DNA from: Pyropia yezoensis | Taxonomy: Eukaryota; Rhodophyta; Bangiophyceae; Bangiales; Bangiaceae | Reading direction: 5' to 3' | Assembly (NCBI GenBank): GCA_009829735.1 | Contig: CM020620.1 | Span: forward strand, 25,518,020 to 25,582,019 | DNA length: 64,000 nt | Shown: piece by piece, positions 9,763 through 21,375 of the stretch | Position numbering within the stretch: position 1 is the first letter of the stretch | Layout of the letters: each line of letters opens with the position of its first letter | Made by a program: the position numbers and the translations under genes | Notes under the pieces: model-generated | Seen by the model: the letters and a program-made list of their open reading frames with translations, nothing else | Databases searched by the model: none | What the model was told of the DNA's origin: nothing

Positions 9763-10455
9763 GCATGCGATAATAGTGGCTGCGTTTGCGTCGCGTTCGA
9801 GTTTCATCTCTTTTTGTTCCTGGAGAGAGTAGTGCTCGCTTTTTTTTTATGCCGCACCGCTCCACCATGTTCTGCCGCCGGGGCCGCCCGTCCGTTTCTG
9901 TCATCCAGAACTTTGCTACGTTTTGGCCAGATCGTCACGACCGCCGTCCTCACAATCGCGTATGGTGCTGACACGGCGGGCGCTCCGCCCGGCTATGCTT
10001 CACAGACAAGTTCAGGTGCGCTGTGTGGGTGCCCAACGGGTTGCTGACGCGCCCACGCGCTGTCTTCCGCGATACTGCGCGACACGGTGCGCAGCGGCGG
10101 GCTGCCTGGGACCCCCGACATGCGCCATCGTTGCCCACCTACTGACGTGAAGGCGACTCCTGGTGTCGGTGCAGACGCCCCTGGACGCTGACCGAGGACG
10201 CACACCGCCCAGGGGAGCGCGCGGCCGTCCGCGGCCATGTCGGACGCGACGTGCCGTGGCCGCGGTCGCCGCCCAGGCGGCCTGTCGGTCAACGCACCCC
10301 GCGGCGGTCAGCCACCCCCATTCCCCAGGCGGCCAGCCATCCAATACCAACGCGCCCCCGCGTGGCTCACGTCTGACCGCATCCGCGAGGCCAGGGAGGA
10401 ACGGACAGGCACGTGGCCCCCACCGGTCGGTCGCCCCCCCCCCCCGCCACGGGCC
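9763..10455. other. Intergenic between convergent genes
   Basis: No gene recognised. The plus-strand gene ending at 9653 and the minus-strand gene ending at 10456 converge here. Confidence 0.5.
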
Positions 10456-11742
10456 TCAGCCGAGGGCGGCGGCGGTCCAGACCCCCCCGTAGGGCCACGC
10501 CTCCCCCCCCGCCAAGGCGGCCAGGCCCTCCTGGTACCCGTCGTACACGCGCGCTACGCCCAGCGACGCGTACGACCACTCCCCGTCGACCGCCTTGGAC
10601 GCCCGCTCCCGCGCGCGGCGGCCGCCCACGACGGCGGGCGCGGCGGCGGTGGCGGCGGCGCCGCCGCCACCACGGCGGCGGGGGCGGCCGGCGGGGCGAC
10701 CCGCCGCGGCAGCGACGGCGGCCGCCACGCCAGGGCGCGCCAGGTGCGAGCGGGCGGCGGCAAAGACGGCCGCCCGTGACGCCGGCACGCCGTCGACAAC
10801 ATTGTAGACCACAACGGGGGGGGCGGCGGGGGGGGGGGGGGGACACTGGCGCCAGCCGCCACCGCCGCTGCTGCCGCGCGGGGCGGGCCCGTCCCCGCGG
10901 CGGCAGCCAGGATGAGCGCCGCCGCGTCCCCCACGTGCACCCGGTTGACCAGCAGCGCGTCAGTAGCTCCCCCCCCCCCCCCCCCCCCCCCCCCAGCCGC
11001 ATCACCGCCGCCGCCCCCAGTCCGCGGCCCCGCCGCCGCCGCCGCCGCCGATGCGGCCGCCGCCGCGTCCTCGCGCGCGGCCGACACCAACGCCGACCGC
11101 CCCGGGCCGTAGACCCCCCCCAGTCGAAAGATGGCGACCGGCACGGCCGCCGTGGCGGCGGCCGCCGCCCAGGCAGCCTCCCCCGCCAGCCGCGCCGCCG
11201 CCGTTGGCGGCAGGCCCGCCGCGGCCACGGGCGTGCGCTCGTCCACCCGCCCGCCCCGGTGGTCCCCGTACACAGACGTGGACGACGCAACGCCCGCCCA
11301 CACCAGCGACGGAGCGGCGGGCAGGGGGGGCGGCGACAACGCGTCAGGCCCGCGCGCCGACCCGCCGGCGGCGGCAGCGGCGTCAGCGCCCAATAGCAGC
11401 CACGACAGGAAGGGGTCGGGCGGCGGCGCCGTTGCCAGCACGTGCGTGGCGGTGGCCAGGGCGGCGGCCAGGGCGGGCGGGCAGGCGGGCGCGCCGCCCC
11501 CCCCCGCCGGCCGCCCCCCCCCGCCGTCGAGCAGCACGGGCGTGACGCCCGCCGCGGCCAGCGCCGCCGCCCGCGCCGGAGAGCGGGTGGTCATGGACAG
11601 GGCGGGCGGGGGGGCACCCGCGCAGCCCGCCGCCGCCACCGCCGCGGCCGCAACGGCGGTGGCGGTGTAGCCGCCGCCGAGGAAGAGCAGGTGCGCGCCA
11701 GCCAGCAGGGGGGCCCCGCCGCCGCTGCTGCTGCCTGTCGCA

Positions 11743-11777
<35 letters not shown>

Positions 11778-11954
11778 GCGGGGGGCTGGCATCACAGGCG
11801 GCCGCGCGGTGGGATGGGACGGCCCGGCGGCCGCGGCGGTGGTGGCGGCGGCGCCTGGTGGTGGCACCGCCGCCGCCGCGGGGTGTCGCCGAGACACACA
11901 GCGGGGGCGACGGTGGGGGGACGGGAGCGTTCCTGCCACCACAAACGCCATCAT
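10456..11954 (-). CDS. NAD(P)-binding epimerase/dehydratase-like (SDR) protein, frame broken at poly-C
   Basis: The first reading frame runs from ATG at 11954 to the C-rich tract at about 10817-10852 (on the minus strand a run of Cs). The protein resumes one frame over with VYNVVDGVPASRA and ends at 10456. Together they give about 495 aa. The first part, after an Ala/Pro-rich leader that may be a transit peptide, has a Rossmann start LLFLGGGYTATAVA, then STSVYGDHRGG, VDERTPV, FRLGGVYGPGRS and NRVHVGDAA. These are the marks of extended SDRs of the YeeZ/UDP-glucose epimerase-like group that lack a clear sugar-nucleotide assignment. The continuation YNVVDG.PASR and the C-terminal YDGYQEGLAAL fit the same family, so one gene spans both frames. 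The break lies in a homopolymer, so a sequencing or assembly error is the simplest explanation; a real frameshift or a tiny intron is possible. The third Gly of the nucleotide-binding motif is Ala. Confidence 0.7.
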
Positions 11955-14407
11955 GGGTGGGGGGGGGGGGGGACGGGGGGGTGGAGAGCGCTGTGCGGAA
12001 CGGAGGGTACACCGGCACACGGCGCCATCACCCCGCCCTCCCCCGCCCCCCCACGTCACGGGAGGTCGGGGCGTCAGGCTGGTCATAACGCGGAGAGGCG
12101 TCGGGCGGTGACGCGCGCCGCTCGCAGGCACCACGTCGACGCACGGCCGGCCGGCTGAGGGGCCGTCGCGGTGGTGGCGGCCGCCGCAGCGGCCAATGGA
12201 AATGGACACGGCCGCAGGAGGCGGCCCCGGGGGTGTGGGAGAGGGTAGGATACGGCGGGGTGTCTCGTGGATGCAGGGTCAGGGTATCCGCCCATATCCT
12301 GGGGGGAGGGGTGGGGGGTGTCGAGGCGGGAGGTGGAAGCTCCGTCGCTCCGTTGGGCACCAACCCCACGTTGCAACCCGGCCTGCCGCCGCCCTGTCGA
12401 TGACCCCAGCACAGCCCACACGGGTGTCGGTGGGGCGGTGATGAGCGGCGCTGGCATGCCTGCCGGCAGGGGCGAGGCCGGGCCACCACGCCGGGCTGGC
12501 AGCACCCGCAGCGAGGCACGAGGACGCGACCGCGGCGCGGCGACCAGGACGCCGTCGCGCTCACGCGCCAGCGCAACCGCGCTCCCGCCACCGCCCCACC
12601 TCCGTGGGGTACTGTAAGTCTTTGGCGACACTCGCCGCAGGCGTGGGAGTATGAGCCGCGCCAATGGGGTGACCCGTCTACGACGGTTGACTCGGAACGC
12701 CCAACCAAATTGGGGGGGGCCACCTGCGTGGGGCTGCTGTCGGCCGAGGCGACCCTGGCCATTTCAGGCGGAGCAGCAAACTGTACGCGCGTCTGGCGTC
12801 ACTCGAGTCCGACAGCCGCATCATCCTCTCCGAAAAGTCCTGCCGGTGCCCCCGCCACACCCCCCCCCCCCGGGGCCCCCCCACCAGAGCGACCGTGTGA
12901 CCGAGGGTGGCGGGCCTACCAATCGGCGCTCGCGGGTGCCTCCACCCCAGCAGCAGACTGAGATTCGTTGGCCAGTCTGCGAACAGCAGGGCCACGGAAG
13001 CAAGCAACCCACAGACCTGGCCAGTGGCGCGACTGGGCCGAGGGGTCCCGCCAAGACGCGAGGCAAAGGGGGGGGAACCCTGCTGCGGGGCAATAGTGGT
13101 GCAAATGGGGCGGGGGCAGGGGCAGCACATGAAATATACTTCGTGTTGTGAGGCCACCGCCGAGGCACCAGCTCGGCCGGGAGGCGCGCCCCGACCCCGT
13201 GAGATGTCCCGTTGCCAGGCGGACCCCGCTGGAGCGGCCGCCAGCGCCCCTCCGCAACTGGGCGCTGCCGCCCGCAGCCCCATCTCCAAGAGATAACCGG
13301 CCACTGTAAAGGGCTCACATCGGGCGTGCCGAGGACATCGCCGCCGAAAACCGGCCAGCCAGCCCTTGAGACGGCGTATATCTTCAGTTCGAGGCCAGCG
13401 GCCGCCACCGACCCCCCCCCCCACCACACGCCCTGCTGAACCGAGCAAACCTAGTGTGATGGAGTCACACAAAATTCAGCGAATAGCGTGGGGGGCAACC
13501 CCCCCCCCCCTGCGCCGCGCTTCCAGCGACGTGGTCCACACCCGCCGACGGCGACTGCTGGGCCCCCCTGCCTGTGCTCTGGGGAGGGTGGTGTGTTGTG
13601 GGGGGGGGTCTGCCGAACCGCAGCGTTGGTGGCCGCCCGGCGGCGACGACGCGGCGCCGCAGCCGCCGCCGGTTTGACGCGTCGTCCATAGCCGGGCGGG
13701 GGCAGGTGCAGGGGCGGGGGCGTTGCGGGTGCCGCCGCATGCCCGGTAGCGGCTCCTTCCCGCCCCCCTCAACCCCTTTGTCCTGCTGCGCCCCTCCCCC
13801 CCACTTCACTGTGGTGGTGGCGGTGGTCACCGCTGCGTCGCTGCGGCGTGCTGCCGTCGCGACGCGCCGCTGCCGCTGACTCGGGCTTGCCCCGCGCCCC
13901 GAGTAGTGGGCGTTAACGCCCGCGCCGGGCGCGTGGGGCTGGTGGTGGTGGTGGGTGCGCGCTTGACGCCGCCCGCCTCCATCCCACCTTCATTTTCGCC
14001 GTCCCTCCTTTATTCCCCACCGCACGGTTGACGCTGTTGCTCTTATTTTTTTCGCTCGTTGAGCGGGTCGTTGCTGTCTCTATACCGTGTGGCTTGTGTG
14101 AGAGCGGGTGGTGGAGGGGTCGGCGCTCGCCGCCCGCTCTGCATGCCTCCACGCGTCTAGGCGCGTGCACAGCGGCCGCGGGCCGCGGCCGCCCATTGCC
14201 GACCCCCGGGGGGGGGGGGGGGGGGTCGAGGTCCCGCGTTTGCCAACCTCGGCCAACCTCTGGCGGCTGATAGGTGCCCGAGCAGCTGCGGGGTCGGCCG
14301 CCGCCGCGGGCGGCCCCCCTCCCTTGCTCCCCGCGTACGTGCGTGCGTTTTGACGCACGTGCGTGCGCCCCGCGCGAGCGGTGGCGGTTTTGTTTTTGCC
14401 GGCAGCC
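11955..14407. other. Intergenic, no gene supported
   Basis: 2.4 kb between divergent genes. The longest open frame on the minus strand (12678-13472, 264 codons) is not low-complexity, but it competes with another frame (12821-13429), shows no domain I know and has no coding-like splice structure. G or C runs occur near 11960, 12865 and 14208-14226. The last 350 bp are the likely upstream region of the cyclin gene. Confidence 0.5.
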
Positions 14408-15913
14408 ATGGGGGGTGTTGCCTACTACCCCGACCTGGATGGGGAGGTTGGTGGACACCGGGGGTACGCCCACCCCCCTAGCATGGCGCTTGGTGAAGAT
14501 GCGCTTTCACTCCGTCGCGGATCTCGACGTTGGCCGGCACCGCTGGCGGCCAGCGGCGCCGCCACTGCCACGGCGGTTCACACGGCGTTTGTCGCTCGTG
14601 CGGCGGCAGGTGACCTGGCTGCCGCCCGCTTTCCTCCGCCGGGCCCCGATTCGCTCGCATCCATGTTCCGTTCGCCCCGCCCGTCGTCTCTGAGCTTGCC
14701 CGACTATCTGACGCAGGTTCTGTCTGGCGTTGGCTGCTCCCCGGCGTCCCTCGTGCTGTCAGTGCTGCTGCTGGACCGTGCGGCCGACGCGCCGCCTGCA
14801 GCTGCGTTGCGGATGGAATCGGCGTCGGCGTGCCTGCTCGCCCTGACGGCTGTGGTACTTGCCTCCAAGGTGCATGACGACGTCTACTATTCGAACTCTT
14901 TTTACGCGTCAGTGGGGGGGGTGTCGACTTCCGAGCTCAAGCAGTTGGAGTTGGCTTTTCTTGCGTCGGTTCGCTTCCGTCTGCATGTGACCCCTGAGCA
15001 GTACATGACGATGGAGACGGAGCTTCTCGTGGCCGTGGCGGCCAACCCGGCAGTGGCGGCTTTGGCTGCTGCCCACGGCTACGCCACTGGTCTTCGCGCA
15101 CGGCTTACTCCGCAACCGTTGGCGCTGCTGGACGAGGCGGCGACCAATGTCGGTGCGTCGGGGGAGTATGTGTGCCAAGGTGGTTGCGGCGGGTGTTCAG
15201 ACTGCAGCGATCTCAAGTTCTCCACAGTGCCGCCGGTACAGCTGCTGCAGGCGTACCTGATCGGCGAGCTTATGCCTCCGCCGCCGCCCAACGTTGATGA
15301 CCCTTCGCCGTACGAGCAGCACTCGGGAGGTCTTCGTATGCCGCTGGCTCCGTCTGCGCCGACGCCTCCCCCGCCTAAGCCTGCGGTGGCTCTCGATATG
15401 TGGGCCGCGGAGGGGGGGACAGGGATGGGCAAGACTGGTATGGACGGATCCGATGGGGGATATAGCGGTAACGCGGCCTACACATCTTACTCGTCGTTTA
15501 TCGGCATGCCATCATCGTACAGACAGTCGGGCATGGCGGGGTCGGGCGGCTCGATTGGAGCTGCGATTGGAAGTGGTAGTAGCGGCGGCGTCGGTAGAGG
15601 CGGCGTTGGCGGCGGTGGGGCCTGTTGGGGTCGTGCCCCATACGGCCTCGCCGTTGGATCCTACGCTGATGTGGATCCGTCGCGTGGCCCGGGACGGGTC
15701 CCACCCCCTGCACCGTATGGCGCTGTCTATGGCGTGGAGGCGGGGGGTGGCATGGATGAAGGTGTGTCCCGCCCGCGCGGTGCGATGGATATGGGCGATC
15801 TGCCCCGATCCGCTGATGGGGTGCGCTTGTCCTACACCCATGGTGGTGTCCACATGGTGCTGTCTTCCAACGAGTACGATCACAAACGCCGCTACCAGGT
15901 CGACCAGGAGCAG

Positions 15914-15959
<46 letters not shown>

Positions 15960-16657
15960 TGGAGCACGATCGCCACGTGCATCAGATGCATGTGCAGGAC
16001 ACTGCAATGCACAACTACGAGCAGCACGTCCAGCAGCAGCAGCAGCGTGAGCTGCAGTGGCAGCGGGAGCACCAAAATTATAACGAGGTGCGACAGCCGG
16101 AGCGGGAGATTCACTCGCCTCGTTCGTTGTACCGTTGTGCGCCAGCCTCAATTGCACGTGCAGCGGGCACTGCAGAGTTGGACAGGCGCCTTGACGCGGC
16201 GACGCAGGCGCGGCTGCTGGCTGACCAGCACCAGTTGTTTTGCGGACCTGACGGGCCGGTTGCGGACGTTCATCGGGCTCCGTCGGTGCCCCATGCGCGT
16301 CTGAAGACCAGTGGTGACGCTGCCTGGTTCAGCCGTTACGGCCCAGAGGAGCCCCTGTTCTCCGGCGGTATGGGAGGCCCGCTGGGCCCCGCCGTGACCG
16401 TCGTTCCTCCCTCGGCGCCGGCCAGTCATGGTCGTGGCGGGTGGGACGGGGGGGCAACCTGGGGCGCTGTCAGTGATCGCCAGCCTGCACGGGCTGCTGC
16501 GGGTGACGTCGATCCTCTCGATGGCACCAACCCGAGCGTACAGTCCGAGCGCATGATGGGGCGTTGGTCTTTCCGGCTGGAGGTTAGCGGCGACGGTTAT
16601 GGGTATCCTTCTGGTCCGGTGGCGCCCCCGCCGCTGCGTTCCGTGTCGACCTTTTAG
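14408..16657 (+). CDS. PHO80/U(P)-type cyclin with Gln-rich C-terminus
   Basis: Single exon, 749 aa. The ATG at 14408 (GCAGCCATGG) is the first in frame; the frame upstream contains only a GTG. The cyclin box lies at about residues 95-205: LSVLLLDRAA, then the hallmark run LTAVVLASKVHDDVYYSN, then GGVSTSELKQLELAFLASV and FRLHVTPEQY. This is the order and wording of the PHO80-like cyclin family (cyclin U/P in plants, Pcl in fungi), which activates CDKs of the PHO85/CDKA type. It is followed by a small Cys cluster (CQGGCGGCSDC, about residues 255-265). The C-terminal two thirds are low-complexity, rich in Gly, Pro and Gln, with a run of 13 Gln encoded by pure CAG and a second shorter Gln run. 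Typical plant U-cyclins are about 200-250 aa, so the tail is unusually long. The kinase partner cannot be told from the sequence. Confidence 0.85.
15917..15955 (+). repeat. (CAG)13 in coding sequence
   Basis: Thirteen uninterrupted CAG codons lie inside the cyclin gene and encode polyglutamine. It starts after a Trp codon and ends before CGG (Arg). Confidence 0.95.
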
Positions 16658-17835
16658 CCCACAAGGTGATCTGTACACTCGGTCTCTGTGGCTGAAGGCG
16701 GTCACTGGTTCCTCTTGCGCTCTGCAGGTCTCCGCTTGCCCTCATCCCTGTTGCCATGTCGCGTCAAGATCGATGCTGCCCTGCGAGTCGTTTCGGTCGC
16801 GAGCCTGATCGTGGCCTCAAGCACACAATGGTCACCGTGACCTTGTGTTGTGCTTGGAACCTGTGCGAGTCTGTAGAAGAGTCATGTTTTGTCCGCTCTC
16901 GCCGCCTGTTTTTTTTGTCTGCCTCCGGTTTTTTTTGAGGCAGCAATTTACCCTCTCCCCCCATCCCCCACCCCCTTGTCCTGGCCGCCCTGCATTGGTA
17001 GTCCAGCCCTGGTGGCATCCTGTGATAGATCTGGGGCTTGGGCATTTCTCACTCATCTGAAGTCATCGGCGGTGGCTCCTGTCGGCCCCTCGATTCCACG
17101 GCAGCTCGCCTCCCCGGTGATGTCGTGTGCGTCTTTTTTGATGGTCGGGTAGTGTCGGCGCCACGCTGTGGCCTGCTGCGCTCGCTAGTGTAAACGGTTG
17201 TGTCCGTACCTGTGGTGCCCTTTCTCCCCTCTCGCTGCATCAGTGGTGACGTTCCGACCTCGAGGACCCATTCCATTTCCCTCTTCCCTCCTCTTTGACA
17301 GCACGGCCGTACAGGTGGGCTCGATGAACCACCACCCCCGAACGGTGTTGAGGACAGGGTCAGATACCGGCCGGAACTGCTCTAAACCATCCTCCTCGAC
17401 TGACCGCTGTGCACTGTCCTCTCGGTCGTGGAAAGAGGGGGTGTGACAACCGCTAGTAGGATGCGGAAACAGGCGGTGCGACAACCGCGCGCGCGCACAG
17501 TCCGTACGGGAGAGGTATAAGCGTACGCCGCCTTCCCCGCCACTCCTCGAAGCTGTTCCTGTTCCAAGCCTAAGACAAAAAATAGAGCCATCACCGCCGC
17601 GCCCGGCTGGGGGTTTGGCAACTAGCCGCCGCACGAGCCGCGGTGTTCGATTAGCAGTGTCTAGGACTGGTGGCAGCAAGGTGCCGACGGGCGGCAGCGG
17701 CTCGAATGCAGTACGTCGCCACCCCCAAGCAGGACGACCCGTTCCGTGGGCTGGCGAGAAATGTGCATTCACTTCACTTTACTTATTTGTGGCACCATTG
17801 TATGCGGTAGCTTCCTAAAGGACAACGAGGAGTTT
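16658..17835. other. Intergenic between convergent genes
   Basis: 1.2 kb between the ends of the cyclin and HYOU1 genes. It has two T runs (about 16910 and 16930) just after the cyclin gene. A 195-codon minus-strand open frame (17185-17772) has no recognisable domain and I do not call it a gene. Confidence 0.5.
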
Positions 17836-20804
17836 TCAAAGCTCATCACGCTTTGGGTCCCCCGACCCGGCAGGCGACGGGGACACGTCTGGCGACGCCG
17901 CCTCACCCGACGCCGCTGACCCATCTGCCCCTGCCTCTGCGGTGGGAGGGCTGGGCGAAGCGACAGGCAGCGGAGTGGGCATTTTGCGAACCGCCCCTGA
18001 TGCACGACGTACAGCGGCGGCCTGCTCGTCCACCTGCGCCGCGGTGTAGCTTACGTTGCCAGTGGCCGGCTGGCCAGACGCCGCGGATTCCACGTCCGAT
18101 AACCAGGCGGATGCGGCGGCCGCGGCACTCTCAGCTGCCACCAGCACCTGCTCCGCCGCGGCCTTGGCCTCGTCTGAGTCCCCGTTGGGTGCAGCGCGCG
18201 CCGCGCGCGCGGCCGTCGTCAACGCCGCAGACTGGGCGAGGGCCTCTCGCAAAGAGGCCACCGCCTTTGGTCGTGCCGCGTAGTCGGCGGCGCGAGTGAA
18301 AAGCGGCGACACTGCCGCGGACACCTCTTCCTTCTTTGCCACAAGAGCGGCGGTGGAGCCCGCCGCGTCCGTGTACATCCAGTCCTCGGCCGCGTCCAAC
18401 ACCTCAATGAGCGCTTCCCGCTCGGCGTCCGTAGATACGACCTCAAGCGCTTCCGAATCGTCGCTGCCCAAACGCAGCGAGGAACGTGCTTGAAGTACCA
18501 GCCCCTCGAGAGCGTTGAGAGCGTCAGCACGGGCAGTGCGGTCGTTCGCAGCAGCATTCAGAGCAGCCAAAGTGGCGCGCGACGTGGCCAAGTCAGGCTC
18601 GCTGAGCCGCCAGCCGCCGACATTGCCGTCCGTGTCGCCGGCCACAGCAGCAACTTCAGTCACGACCAGAGGCTGGCGATGGATGATGGTCTTGGCCACG
18701 GGCTTTGGGCTCCCTTCAGGTGCAACGGACTCCTTGTCCTTCTTCTTCTTGGATTTGGCATCTGGAGAGGCGTCTGCCGAAGGCGTCGGCGCAGGCGTTG
18801 GCGTCGTCCACACCGTCTCTTCAAGGGAGGCCTCGGCTGCGTCTACTCGGACAAGACCGGAGTGGTCTAACGAGAAGGAGAGCGTGACCTTGGGCGAAGC
18901 GTCTGTCTCCGAAGCAGGAGACCGGCGCTTGGCCAACACCTTACTAACACCAGCCACTGTGTAACGACCATACAAGGCGCGCTCCAAGTCACTCGTGTCC
19001 TCGACCACCGAACCCGCGTCGGCGTCGCCACCCACGGCCGTGTCCTCAGAAGACGCAGGGAGAGGCTCCAAGAAAAGGGAAAGGGTGAAGTCATCCTTGC
19101 GACGGACAGTCAACTTCTTGGTGGCCGGCCGCTTGGAGCCTGCTGCAAATAGGGTGGCGTTTTGAAACTCACCAGCACCTGTAGAGGCAGCGCCTGGCTC
19201 TCGCCGTACCGCCACCGACACGGCCCGAGGGGACACATCGGCCAGGTCCAATGCCCGAACCCTGAAGGTAGGCGACAAGGAGGCCGCCAAAAAGGCAGCT
19301 CCCATCACTGCCGCCTCGTCAGCATTGACGCTCTTGTTCAGTGTGGACCGACCCAGGGCCTCGCACAGCAGCTGCTGGAGCTTGGGTGTCCTCGACGCGC
19401 CCCCGAGCGGCACCACCGCGTCCAGCTGGTCAGCTGTGATGCCAGCTGACGTCAGTGCGCGCGTCACGGGGCCGATAATCCGCGCCAAGGTGGAGGCCGC
19501 ATCAGACTCAAAGTCCGCCCGGGAAACCACAGTGCTCGTTAGGTCCTCGTCACCCACCAGAGACGGCACCGCCACATGGGCCTCCACGTTGGCGCTGAGC
19601 ATCTCGCGCACCTTCTGAGCCTCCTTCCGCAGGCGGGTGACCACGCGCGGGTTGTGTGCAGCCGACTGGTCAGAACCCACCGGCAGACCCCGCTGCTTGT
19701 CAAAGGCGGCCACCAAGCGCTCGACAATCACATCATCCAGCGCGCGGCCGCCGAGAGTACGGTCCCACCCGTGCGAAAGCACGGTCACCGCGCTGGGGAG
19801 CTTGGTGGCTGACCGCCCAGCCTTCTTGTTGTCAATTTGCACCACAGTAGCGACGGTGCTGCCAGCGCCAACGTCAACAAAAAGAGCAAAGTGGGCGTCC
19901 TTCTCCTTGGACGCCCCGGCAGTGGGCGACGGTGACGACGATGCGGCAGCCGATGCACTCGGTGCCACACTGGCCTTGTTGTCCAGAGCGTACTTGAGAG
20001 CCGCCGCGGCATTTGAGTTGACCAGCGCCAGCACATTGAGACCCGCGACGGAGGCGGCGTCCGCCAGAGCCGCCCGATGCGGTGCTGAGTACCAAGCCGG
20101 CACGGTCACAACCGTGTCGCGAACAGAAGACTCGGGGGCACCCAGCGCGGCGGCAGCGTGCTGTCGTGCCAGGGCGAGGATCATGGCCACAAGGTCCACG
20201 CCGGTCAGGGTCAGTGGAGGTGCGGAAGACGTGGCGCCAGCGGGGATCTCCACTCGCGCAGAGGCGTTGCCGAGGTAGCCCAGCGGCGCCAGAACGGCGC
20301 GGGCGGGCGCCTTTGGGGCGTACGCCAGCGCAGGGTCACCGAACAAGCGCTCGCCATCCAGAGTGAAAGCTACGACTGTGGGTGTCTTGCGCTTAGATGC
20401 TTCATTTGTGACCAGCTCGAGGCCTTTACCAGGCCGTGCAACCGCAACCTGAGAAACAGCCGAAACAGAGAGAAAGGTGTCCAGAAACAATATGCAAAAA
20501 GATAAAGATTGCGTCAGTCCACCAGTCAGCATTGGCTGCTGCCGGGTGACATCGCCGGCATCAAGCAGCCACAACAAGGCCCCGGCAGCACGGCGATGGA
20601 CAGCAGGCAGAGAGTATGTTACCTGAAATGAAAAGAATCGCGTGCAAGGGCACCGAGAAAGAACCCAAACCCTACCTTGAGGTATCCTGATCCGAGGTCC
20701 ACAGCGAGGAGGTTGCCAGCGGCAGCCACAACTGAAACGGCGATCAACACCAGGCCGCAGGCCACGGTAGCCCACTGCCCAATGCGCATTCTGCTTCTCC
20801 CCAT
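17836..20804 (-). CDS. HYOU1: ER Hsp70-family chaperone GRP170/HYOU1 (Lhs1)
   Basis: Two exons, 20676-20804 and 17836-20448, are joined in phase 0 across a 227-bp intron (AAG|GTAGGG, TTTCTCAG|GTTGCG), giving 913 aa. Exon 1 encodes a signal peptide (CGLVLIAVSVVAAAG) and the start of the ATPase domain, NLLAVDLGSGYLKV. Exon 2 continues ARPGKGLELVTNEASKRKTP, VTVPAWYS, then FVDVGAGSTVATVV, HGWDRTLGG, LSANVEAHVAVPSLVGDEDL and VVPLGGASRTPKLQ. This is the order of HYOU1-type Hsp110-like chaperones, not of BiP. The C-terminus ends in RDEL, an ER-retrieval signal. The protein acts in the ER lumen as a nucleotide-exchange partner of BiP and as a holdase. The middle holds an acidic/Lys-rich linker (KSKKKKDKES). 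It is divergent to GAR1. A TATA-like CTATGTATACC lies about 120 bp upstream on the same strand (around 20924-20934). Length is close to yeast Lhs1 (881) and human HYOU1 (999). Confidence 0.93.
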
Positions 20805-21375
20805 CGTGACCAGCGCAGTGGCGACGTCCGTAGGGGCAGACGAGCGATGAACCGTGGACGGAACGGCGCAGAGAGAGACATGAGCAGGAAGAAGAAAGAG
20901 TGTTACTCAGGCACCTTCGCCGGGGTATACATAGAAGTCGTTAGTGGGCCTGGAGTGCAAGCTTCTCGAAAGAATTGACCTTCTGCGATGACGATGAGCT
21001 CTGATGTCAGCATGGGATTTTGAGGTCAGTCAAAGTGGTCAGACGACCAATGGGACCGCTGCATTTTCATACCCCTATCGAGCTATTCTGGAAAGGTAGA
21101 AAAGTAAAATAGAGTGGCTGGTATGCTGTATTTTAATGGAATACGTTGGAATCTCTACAGTGTCTGTCTCAGTCGCGTGCGCATGTATCTATGTACTGTA
21201 CTTGCTTTGATCCAAGGGTCCCGGTCCTGCACCGTCTCGTCGTCTCGTCGCGGATCGACGCGGGCGTCGTCGTGGCCGCGCCCGCGGATGTGGCGGCGTC
21301 TACAGCCACACCACGCGCTCGTTCCTCGCTCTCCTCTCGCCTTACCCTGTGCCAGCATACCAGATTGTACCAGTC
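20805..21375. promoter_or_regulatory. Divergent promoter region of HYOU1 and GAR1
   Basis: 571 bp separate two start codons that point away from each other. The region includes a TATA-like CTATGTATACC on the minus strand near 20924-20934, and GTACTGTAC at 21193-21201, a motif that recurs in other intergenic regions of this window. I see no clear ER-stress element (CCAAT-N9-CCACG) upstream of HYOU1. Confidence 0.5.

Noticed and set aside
12678..13472. 264-codon minus-strand open frame
   Set aside because: Reasonable length but a competing frame overlaps it, and I see no domain, signal peptide or splice pattern; not called a gene.
17185..17772. 195-codon minus-strand open frame between the cyclin and HYOU1 genes
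   Set aside because: No recognisable family and composition like the surrounding intergenic DNA.
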